A stretch of DNA of 64,000 bases, taken from positions 744,001-808,000 of the forward strand of contig NZ_JAAOTJ010000001.1 in NCBI RefSeq assembly GCF_011297335.1, in the 5' to 3' direction. Origin of the DNA: Catellatospora methionotrophica. GTDB taxonomy: Bacteria; Actinomycetota; Actinomycetes; Mycobacteriales; Micromonosporaceae. This document shows, in pieces, positions 24,004 to 32,100 of the stretch. The notes under the pieces are model-generated. The model ran no database searches. It saw nothing but the letters and a program-made list of their open reading frames with translations, and was not told the DNA's origin. A program made the translations under genes and the position numbers. Numbering within the stretch: position 1 is the first letter of the stretch; each line of letters begins with the position of its first letter.

Positions 24004-25725
24004 ATGCGGACGACACCACCGGCCGGCCGTCGCGGCCGTGCACTGCCCGCGGCCCGATGGGGTTTCGCGCTGACCGTGGTGGCCTCGGTCGTGCTGGGCC
24101 TGTGGGGGCTGGAGCTCTACACCCGCGATCCACGCCATCCGATCGACCTCAGCCTGCTCGATCTCGTCTATCACGACCTGCAGTTGTTCGTGCTCGACTC
24201 CAGTCCGCTGGAGGCGGGCGGGCCCTTCCCGTGGCAGCTGGAGATCGCCCGGTTCCTCGCCCCCGCCGCCACCGTCTACGCCCTGTTCGAGGCCGGCCGG
24301 GCGATCTTCGCCGTCGAGTGGCAGCGCCGTCGCCGTCGCCGCCGCCACGGTCACGCCATCGTCGTCGGTGACACACCCACCGCCACCGCCATCTCCGCCG
24401 AGCTGCGCTCCACCGGCCGGTACGTGGTCCACGCCGACACCGGCGACGCCGCCGCCCTGCACGATGCGGGTGTGGCCGGAGCCGCCGTGGTGTACGCCTG
24501 CGCCGACGACCGCACCGACAGCAGCGTCAACGTGCTCACGGTGGCCACCGCGAGCCAGGCCCGCCGCTCCGGCAAGGCTGGCCCGCTAGCGGTGTACGCC
24601 CACGTCAGCGACCCCGCCTACGCCCTGTCGCTGCGGGCACGGCACCTCAGCCAGCCCCACGTCGGCGCGGACTTCTTCAACATCGACGAGCTCGCCGCCC
24701 GGGAGTTGGTGCGCCGCGACGCCGCGACGTTCGAGCACGGCCCCGCGCACGTGGTGATCGCGGGCCTCGGCGCGTTCGGGCAGGCGATGGTCGTCGAGCT
24801 GGCGCGGATGTGGCAGCTGCGGGGCCGTGGCGACCAGCTGACGGTGACGCTGGTCGACCCGGCAGCCGCTGACCTCGCCGAGCAGCTGCGACGGCGCTGG
24901 CCCGCGGTGGCGGAGTCCTGCCGCCTGCGCCCGATGCCCGGCCACCTCGGCGACATGGCCGGGCAGGCGGTGTCGCCGCCGCCGCACCGCACGTACCTGT
25001 GCCACGAGGACGAGGACGCCGCGGTGCTCGCGGCGCTGACGGTGACAGCCCTGTGGCACGGCGGCCCCCGGTCGCTGGTGTTGCGCCTGGACCGGCTGTC
25101 CCGGCTGGCCGATACCTTCGGCAGCGACCCGGCCAGTCTGCTCGACGACTTCGAGGGTGTCCTGTGGCCGGTCAGCGTCGGCAGCTTGATCGTCAACACG
25201 GTCCAGAGCGACGACGGCACCATCCATGAGGACACCTACCAGCGTCTGGCCCAATCCATCCACCACCTCTATCTGCGTCGCCAGCAGGACCGGGGCGGTC
25301 GATTCGGTGAGACGGCGGCGCTGGTGCCGTGGGAGCAGCTGGACCCCGCCTACCGTCTGGCCAACGTGAGGCAGGCGCGTGACATCGGCGCGAAGCTCAC
25401 CCGGTTGGGGTGCACCGTCGCGCCCCGCACCGGCGACGGCATCGAGACCGCCGACGACGTGCAGGTGGAGTCCCTCGCCGTGACCGAGCACGAACGGTGG
25501 ATGGACGAACGCGTCCGGCAGGGCTGGACGTATGGCGACGTGCGTGACGAGCATGCCAAGACCCACCCGAGCATCAAGCCCTGGGATCAGCTGCCCGAGT
25601 CCGAACGTGAGAAGGACCGCGACGTGGTACGCGACATCCCGCTGATCCTGGCCGACTTCGGGCTGCAGGTCGTCCGGCTGCCGCAGCGCACCGCCACGGG
25701 CGTGCCGCAACCGCGCGGCGCGTGA
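24004..25725 (+). CDS. Membrane protein with two TrkA-N/RCK-like domains and a C-terminal RyR domain
   Basis: A 573-residue protein. Two hydrophobic segments (about 18-40 and 84-105) anchor it; the loop between has no potassium selectivity filter, so it is not an obvious channel pore. A first Rossmann (TrkA-N) domain starts at HAIVVGDTPTATAIS (near 117). A second starts at HVVIAGLGAFGQAM, with the nucleotide-binding GLGAFG at 254-259. The C-terminal 130 residues hold the RyR module: WEQLDPAYRLANVRQARDIG, HERWMDERVRQGWTYGDVRD and HPSIKPWDQLPESEREKD. TrkA-N domains bind NAD(H) or nucleotides and gate transport. A nucleotide-sensing role is inferred. GGAACGGGA precedes the ATG. Confidence 0.85.
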   Translation: MRTTPPAGRRGRALPAARWGFALTVVASVVLGLWGLELYTRDPRHPIDLSLLDLVYHDLQLFVLDSSPLEAGGPFPWQLEIARFLAPAATVYALFEAGRAIFAVEWQRRRRRRRHGHAIVVGDTPTATAISAELRSTGRYVVHADTGDAAALHDAGVAGAAVVYACADDRTDSSVNVLTVATASQARRSGKAGPLAVYAHVSDPAYALSLRARHLSQPHVGADFFNIDELAARELVRRDAATFEHGPAHVVIAGLGAFGQAMVVELARMWQLRGRGDQLTVTLVDPAAADLAEQLRRRWPAVAESCRLRPMPGHLGDMAGQAVSPPPHRTYLCHEDEDAAVLAALTVTALWHGGPRSLVLRLDRLSRLADTFGSDPASLLDDFEGVLWPVSVGSLIVNTVQSDDGTIHEDTYQRLAQSIHHLYLRRQQDRGGRFGETAALVPWEQLDPAYRLANVRQARDIGAKLTRLGCTVAPRTGDGIETADDVQVESLAVTEHERWMDERVRQGWTYGDVRDEHAKTHPSIKPWDQLPESEREKDRDVVRDIPLILADFGLQVVRLPQRTATGVPQPRGA

Positions 25726-25740
25726 GGCCCCGGCGGCCGG

Positions 25741-26871
25741 TCACCGCCGCCCGACCTCGGCGATCGCGCGGCGCAGCGCCCCGGCGAAGTGCCGGACGTC
25801 GTCGGGGCCGGGTCCGTAGGCGAGGATCCGCTCACCGTCGAGCATCTTCGCCAGCAGGCCCTGGGGCGTGCCCGTCAGCGCGACCCGCTCGTCGGCCAGC
25901 ACGGCGACCCGGTCGCGCGCGCCGACGAGGATCCACCGGCCGGCGAACATCGGCTTGATGTTGCGGACCTCCCACAGCAGCGCGTCGGTCGGGTTCGACA
26001 CGTCGATCACGACGATGTCGCATACCCCCGCCAGGCCTCTGATCGCCTGCTGCCAGAACGCCGTCGGCACCGCCACCACCATCAGGCGCGGCGCGAAGGT
26101 CTTGCGCGCGGCCGCCGCCAGCTGCCGCGCCGCGCCGCCGACCTCGTGCTGGCTGGTCAGTGCCCGGCTCGCCGCACGTTCGGCGCGACGAGCGGCGCGG
26201 TGCGCGCCCAGCGCCACCGCCATGATCACAACCACCAGGCACACGAAGAACACGGCGACCGCGAAGGCTAACGCGTTGATGATGGCGATCATGGGACCGG
26301 CGAGGAAACGTTCCGCGGTCGAGTCGGCGCTGTTGATCGCCTCGTCGAGGTTGCGCTGTGCGTCGGCGTCGTATCCGCCGCCGCACAGGTAGAAGATCAC
26401 GATCGCGGCGAGCCCGCCCATCAGGATCCAGACTCCGGCCGCCACGCGCCGCTTGCCCGCACCCGCGCCGATCGGGACGACCATCGCGTCGTCGAGCGTG
26501 ACCAGCCGCAGCGAACGGCCGGCGGCCGACTTCAACGCGAAACTCACCGTCCGGGTGGTGTCGCCGAAACCGAACTTGCGCAGGTACAGCCCGAGCAGGC
26601 GGCGACCGCGGATGACACGCAGGCCGACCACCGGGAACACCACTGCCACTGCGGCGAGCAGCAGCAACTGCCCCAGGCCGGTGGCGGACGGCGGAGTGTT
26701 CTCGACTCCCTCCACGATGTTCGAGCCGTAGAGCACCAACGCGCCCAGCGGCAGGACAGCCGCCAGGGCTCCGGTCACGAGCAGTGCCACGCCGATGCAC
26801 ACGGCCAGGAACCGGCCCAGGGAGCTCCAGCCGTGCCCGCCCGGCACGTCCTCGATGATCGTTACTGCCAT
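25741..26871 (-). CDS. Four-helix membrane protein with a Rossmann-like cytosolic tail
   Basis: A 376-residue protein of a family I cannot name. Hydrophobic helices lie at about 19-45, 66-86, 142-163 and 195-222. The first cytosolic loop has the block LLGLYLRKFGFGDTTRTVSF and LVTLDDAMVVPIG. The tail (about 245-376) alternates strands and helices: LMVVAVPTAFWQQAIRGL, VCDIVVIDVSNPTDALLWEV and WILVGARDRVAVLA, a pattern seen in TIR-like or other flavodoxin-like folds of conflict systems. GAGGAG precedes the ATG. It converges with the TrkA-N/RyR gene (15 bases between stops) and lies divergently beside the second TIR gene, which suggests membership of the same system. Confidence 0.6.
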   Translation of the reverse strand: MAVTIIEDVPGGHGWSSLGRFLAVCIGVALLVTGALAAVLPLGALVLYGSNIVEGVENTPPSATGLGQLLLLAAVAVVFPVVGLRVIRGRRLLGLYLRKFGFGDTTRTVSFALKSAAGRSLRLVTLDDAMVVPIGAGAGKRRVAAGVWILMGGLAAIVIFYLCGGGYDADAQRNLDEAINSADSTAERFLAGPMIAIINALAFAVAVFFVCLVVVIMAVALGAHRAARRAERAASRALTSQHEVGGAARQLAAAARKTFAPRLMVVAVPTAFWQQAIRGLAGVCDIVVIDVSNPTDALLWEVRNIKPMFAGRWILVGARDRVAVLADERVALTGTPQGLLAKMLDGERILAYGPGPDDVRHFAGALRRAIAEVGRR

Positions 26872-27048
26872 GGCGTACTCCTCATGAAGAACCGACCGCC
26901 CGCAACAGCATCCGGTGCCTCAGACGACGGTACTGTCGGCTGCGCGACAGGCCGACTGAGCCGTTATCCGCGTCAAGGCCCTCGGGTCAGAGGCGTGCGG
27001 CCGGGTCAGTCGCGGTCAGGCGTCGCCGGCCGGTTGTAGGGTGCCCGT

Positions 27049-28353
27049 GTGAGCGGGTACGTGTTCATCAGCTACAGCCGGGCAGATCGCTCCTATGTAG
27101 AGCAACTCGCAGCCCAATTCGCCGCAGCGGGCATAGCGTGTTGGTACGACCACGCGCTCGCGCCGGGCGATCAGTGGGAGGACGTGATCCGCACCCAGGT
27201 CGAGGGCTGCGCGGCGCTCGTGGTGGTGATGACGCCCGACTCGGACGGTTCACGCTGGGTCAAGCGGGAACTGAACCACGCCGAGAACCACGGTAAACCG
27301 ATTCTCCCGCTGCTACTGCAGGGCAGCGGCTTCTTCAGCCTGTCTGATCTCCACTTCGCGAACGTGACCGGCGGCCGCATGCCCGAGCTTGAGGTCCTGG
27401 ACCGCCTCCGGCGGCTGGCGTCCTCTGGAGGACCGGACACGGTCCGGTACGAGGTGAGCCTCGTCCTCACCGGCCATGACAAACACGTATGGGTGGTCGC
27501 GTACGCGCCGGACGGACGCCAACTCGCGACAGCCGACGCAGCCGGCACGGTCCGGCTCTGGGACACGGCCGCCGGTACACCGCTCCACACCCTCGCCGGA
27601 CATCGCGGCGCGGTGTTCTCGGTGGCGTACTCACCCGACGGGAGCCGGCTCGCCACGACCGGCGCGGACGGCACCGTCCGGGTCTGGAGCACAGCCGACA
27701 GCGCTCCCCTGCAGACCCTCCACGGCCATGACGATTCCGTATGGTCCGTCACGTACTCGCCGGACGGACGCCACCTGGCCACCGCGAGCGGCGACTCCCT
27801 CTTCGCTCCGCATCCCGGCACGGCCAGGATCTGGGACCCCGTCACCGGCAGTCAGGTGGCCGTCCTCACCGGTCACACCGACTGGGTCCGCATGGCGGTG
27901 TACTCGCCGGACGGACGCTACCTGGCGACGACGGGGGACGACGCGACGATTCGGCTCTGGAATCCCGACACCGGCCGGCTTGAGCGCACCATCGCCGCAC
28001 ATACGGCGGCGAGGTGCCTGGCGTACTCCCCTGGCGGGCTTGAACTCGCGGCAGCCGACGAGAACGGGGTCATCCGCCTGTGGAACCTCGACGCCGACGG
28101 CCGTCAACGCACCCTCACCGGCCACCCTGGCGGCACGACGTCACTGGCGTATTCCCCTGACGGACGTCGCATCGCCACCTGGGGCACGGACATGCTCGCG
28201 CGGTTCTGGAACGCGACCACCGGCAGCCTGGAGTACACCCTGCCCAGCCACGGTGGCGGCGTGGTGTCACTGTCCCACTCACCCGATGGCCGTCATCTCG
28301 CCACGACGAATCTCGACTTCACGGTGACCGTCTGGCGGGCGACGGCGCAGTAG
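27049..28353 (+). CDS. TIR-WD40 protein with intact candidate catalytic Glu
   Basis: A 434-residue cytosolic protein. The TIR domain (about 1-135) begins GYVFISYSRADRSYVEQLAA and continues CWYDHALAPGDQWEDVIRTQ and WVKRELNHAENHGKPILPLL. Glu44 in DQWEDVI aligns by eye with the catalytic Glu of SARM1 (its FED motif), so NAD cleavage or cyclisation is plausible. Seven WD40 blades follow (for example AYSPDGSRLATTGADGTVRV and YSPDGRYLATTGDDATIRLW), ending at the last residue, enough for one propeller. There is no membrane helix. The GTG start has only a weak ribosome site. It is divergent from the four-helix membrane protein gene. Confidence 0.88.
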   Translation: MSGYVFISYSRADRSYVEQLAAQFAAAGIACWYDHALAPGDQWEDVIRTQVEGCAALVVVMTPDSDGSRWVKRELNHAENHGKPILPLLLQGSGFFSLSDLHFANVTGGRMPELEVLDRLRRLASSGGPDTVRYEVSLVLTGHDKHVWVVAYAPDGRQLATADAAGTVRLWDTAAGTPLHTLAGHRGAVFSVAYSPDGSRLATTGADGTVRVWSTADSAPLQTLHGHDDSVWSVTYSPDGRHLATASGDSLFAPHPGTARIWDPVTGSQVAVLTGHTDWVRMAVYSPDGRYLATTGDDATIRLWNPDTGRLERTIAAHTAARCLAYSPGGLELAAADENGVIRLWNLDADGRQRTLTGHPGGTTSLAYSPDGRRIATWGTDMLARFWNATTGSLEYTLPSHGGGVVSLSHSPDGRHLATTNLDFTVTVWRATAQ

Positions 28354-28470
28354 ATCACCCTCCCGGCCATAGCGTTCGTTCTCTCCGGATCGGTGAGTTC
28401 ACGCCGCGCCCGGCGATCTGGCAGGAGCGGGTCACCACGTCGTCGCGTTCGGCGCGCAGGCTCCGCTCCG

Positions 28471-29028
28471 TCAGGCCGATGACGGCTGCCACTCCCGCCT
28501 GAGCAGCCCGTAGACCCACGAGTCGGAGACCTCGCCGTTCACGACGCAGTCTTCCCGCAGCGTTCCTTCCCGTACGAACCCGAGCTTCTCCAGCACGCGG
28601 GCCGATGCGACGTTGCGGGTGTCGGTCTCCGCCTGGACGCGGTTGAGGTCCAGCGTGTCGAACGCCCACAGCAGCAGGGCACGCGCGGACTCCGTCGCGT
28701 GGCCGTGGCCCCACGCCGCCTCCTGGAAGCAGTAGCCCAGCGACGCGCTGCGGTAGACCGGATTCCACCGGTTCAGGCTGCACCATCCGAGGAACATCCC
28801 GTCGGACACGCGCTCGACGGCCAGCCGGGCACCGGTGCCCTCCTGCGCCATGTGGCCGCATGCCGCGATGAACCGCTCGGCGCGGTCGCGCTCGCTCCAG
28901 GGCGGCGCGTCCCAGAAGCGCAACACATGGGCACTGCTGTGCAGCGCGAACAGGTCGTCGGCGTCCGCGTCCCCGAAGGGACGCAGTCGAAGGCGCTCGC
29001 TGTGCAGGGTCGGGGTGGGCAGCGACAT
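28471..29028 (-). CDS. GNAT acetyltransferase of the RimJ/RimL type
   Basis: A 185-residue N-acetyltransferase. The start region TPTLHSERLRLRPFGDADAD, the acetyl-CoA-binding motif EAAWGHGHATESARALLLWA and the closing block RVLEKLGFVREGTLREDCVV are diagnostic of the RimJ/RimL group, which acetylates protein N-termini or small amines. GGGGAG lies ten bases before the chosen ATG at 29028; an ATG at 29037 is too close to it. The neighbouring gene downstream of the shared hairpin is unrelated. Confidence 0.88.
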   Translation of the reverse strand: MSLPTPTLHSERLRLRPFGDADADDLFALHSSAHVLRFWDAPPWSERDRAERFIAACGHMAQEGTGARLAVERVSDGMFLGWCSLNRWNPVYRSASLGYCFQEAAWGHGHATESARALLLWAFDTLDLNRVQAETDTRNVASARVLEKLGFVREGTLREDCVVNGEVSDSWVYGLLRREWQPSSA

Positions 29029-29080
29029 GCGCGTCATGCTCCCCGCGGTGCCGATCGCCCGCAACGCGATATCCAACAGA

Positions 29081-29113
29081 ACGTGGGCCCCGGGAGACTC
29101 CCGGGGCCCACGT
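29081..29113 (-). terminator. Terminator after the ThuA/oxidase/LamG gene
   Basis: A 16-bp perfect palindrome (ACGTGGGCCCCGGGAG, one central base, then the complement) about 65 bases past the stop of the minus-strand gene ending at 29178 and before the GNAT start. Confidence 0.75.
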
Positions 29114-29177
29114 CGTCATGTCATCCGTCTCGCTCGGACCGCAGACTCACGGCCCGGCGAGAGAGGTGACTCATCGC

Positions 29178-32100
29178 CTACCGGCGACCCTGGTTCAGCT
29201 GCGTCACCTGGTCGGCGGTGAGTTCGTACCCGTACAACCGGAAGTCGTCGATCAGTCCGTCGAACCTCGAATCCCCCCAGCTCGTGCCACCGATGAAGTT
29301 GGCCGTGGTGGTGCCGCCCACGCCTACGTCACCGATACCGATGGTGAAATCGGTACGGGTGGCCTGCAGGACCCCGTTGAAGTAGATCTTTCCGGTCGAT
29401 CCGTTCATCGTGAACACCACGTGCGTCCACTCGTTGAGCGGCAGGTCCCTGCCCGCACCGAGCAGCAGCCGTTCCTGGTTGGCGACTCCGGCCGCCTTGA
29501 ACGTCGCCCCGAGCCCGGTCGTCGTGCCGTTCGTCGACGACTGGATCAGGAAGAACGTGTCGGTGCTGCTGCCGATCTGGACCAGCGGCACCCAGCTCGG
29601 CAGCGTGTCCGGGCGGGCCCAGAACGACACGGTGAACTGCTCGTCGAGTCCGGCCGCGATGTTGTCGGCCATCTTGACGTGGTTGTTCGTGCTGGCGGCA
29701 CCGCCGGGCAGCGAGACCGCGCTGCCGTACTTGCCGGCTGCGCTCCAGCCGGTCGTGCCCAGGAAGGAGGCCGCCCCGATCGACGACTTCGCTCCCGTGT
29801 TCGCGGCGGAGGTGCCCGTGTTCTCGTCGAAGGTGTAGCGGACGGCGACGCCCTCGTTGTACACCTTGGCGATGTCCGCGGCGGACAGCGTGGAGGTGTA
29901 CAGGCGTACGTCGTCCATCAGACCGTCGAACGGTGCGTCGCCGTATCCGTTGCGGCCCAGCCAGTTGTTGGCCGTCGGCCCGACCTCGGTCATGCCGACG
30001 GTCAGGTCGGTACGGGTCGCGATCACCACGCCGTTGAGGTACAGCGTGCCGATCGAGCCCTGCCGGGTGAAGGCCACGTGGCTCCACTGGTTGACGGCCA
30101 CGTCCTGCGCCGGGGTGGCGAAGACGCGCTCCTCGGGGCCGGTCTTGCCCTTGAAGGTGACGGCGAGTCCGGTGCTGCCACCGGCCTGTGTCTGCATCTG
30201 GATCTGGTAGTAGCTGCCCGCGGAGCCGAGCCCGTCACCGATGTGGAACAGGCCGGTCCAGTTCGACTTGGTGTCGGGGCGGACCCAGAAGGACGTGGAG
30301 AAGTTCGCCGCGCCCTGCAGCAGGTTGTCCGGCAGGTCGACCGCGTTGGTGTTGGCGCCGCCGGGCAGGTTGATCGCCTTGCCGAGCACACCGTTGGTGG
30401 ACCAGCTGGTGGTCCCGGTCAGCACGGCCGAGCCCACGTTGACGGAGCCGGTGTTGGCGGCCGTGGTGCCCTGGCCCTCCTCGAACTCGTAACGCACCGG
30501 GATGCCCGTGGCGGGCGGCGGGGCGTTGTCGCCGACGATCACCAGGTCGTCGACCATCAGGCCGGTGCCGGTCCCGGTCAGGGTGAGCACCTGCGAGGCG
30601 GTCGCGGCGGTGAAGGTGCCGGAGTAGGTGGCGTAGGCGGCTGTCGACGGCTGCGCTGTCGTGGCGGTGAGCGTGGTGCTCAGGCTGCCGATCGACAGGT
30701 TGGCCGTCGCCGCGGCGGTCCCGGAGACCCGGGCGTCGCGGGCATAGCGCAGCGATATCCGGTATGTGGCACCGGGGGTGAGATCGCTGACGGTGCGCCG
30801 GAGGCTGCCCGAGGCACCCAGCGACAGCTGGTAGCCGGTGTAGCCGAGGCCGCCCTGACCGGTGGCGTTACCGCGCACGAGCTGGACCTGGCTGGTGACC
30901 GTCCACGGCACCATCCGGCTGTTGCCGGCGGCGACGTCGACCGTCGCGGGCGGGTTGTTGGTGCGCCACTCGGCGGGCAGGCGCGGGTACTCGAACTGGT
31001 CGACGACCCGCGGGTTGAGGTTGGTCATGATGACCGCGGGGTCGATCTTGATGATCTTCGCGACCGACGGGGTGCCGGCGGCGTCGAAGGCGAACAGCAT
31101 GTACGCACCGGCCGGGGCGTAGTTGCCGTTGACCGGCGAGTTGATGGTCACCGTGCCACCGGACTGGGTGAACGCCAGGTTCTGGAAGTTCTGGTCGTTG
31201 TTGAACCCGTGCGTCACGGAGCCGTTGCGGAGCAGCGCGATCTTGGAGATGGTGCCGGTCGCGGTGATCTGGAAGGTGCCGTTGTAGCCGATCTTCGCCG
31301 GTGCCGTGTTGATCACCGGGCGAGGTGCGGGGTTGTTGCCGTCGAACAGGTACGACGGGGAGTAGTACTCCACATCGGTGTAGTTGCGCGGACCGGGAGC
31401 ACCGCCACCGCCGGCCATCACCCGGCCGTCCGGCAGGAGCAGCGCGGTGGAGTGGTAGAGCCGGGCGCGCTCGTTCGGGATGACGACCTCGGTCCAGGCG
31501 CCGGTGTCCGGGTTCCAGATCTCGGGGTTGGTGACGTAGCCGCCGTTGCCGTTGTTCTCCCGGCCACCGCCGGTGACCAGCACGCGGCCGTCGGGCAGCA
31601 GCGTCGAGGTCGCCCAGTGGCGCTGGTACTTCATCGGCTGGGTCGCCGTGACGACCGGGTTGGCGGTGCCGCCGGTGATGTCGATGATGAAACCGGCACG
31701 GGCGCCGTCGGGGCCGCCGCCGTTGCCCCACCAGCCGCCGCCGACCTGCAGGATCTTGCCAGGGCGGTACATCGTGGCGGTGGAGGTGGCGCCGACCGGG
31801 TTGCCGTTGGCGCCCTGGTTGGAGATGTTGGTGGGCAGGGTGCCGCGCAGCGTCAGCTGGCCGGTGCCGCCGTTGCCGTACGGGTTGAGCTCGTACATCT
31901 GGGTGCCGGTGACGTTGAACAGCGTCCCGGTGGTCGGGGACACGAACGCCCGCGGGTACCACCAGCGGTTCTCGTCGTTGCCGGCGTGGTCGGACCCGCC
32001 GTCGCCGTACGCGGCCGAGTTCGTCGCGCCGGTGAGCTTCTTCCAGCCCGAGCCCTGCTCCGGGGTGTAGATCTCCGGGGTGAGCACACCGCGCCCGCCC

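Noticed and set aside
24004-24320. Potassium channel pore in the TrkA-N/RyR protein
   Set aside because: Two hydrophobic segments flank a loop, but there is no T-V-G-Y-G-type filter, so channel function cannot be claimed.
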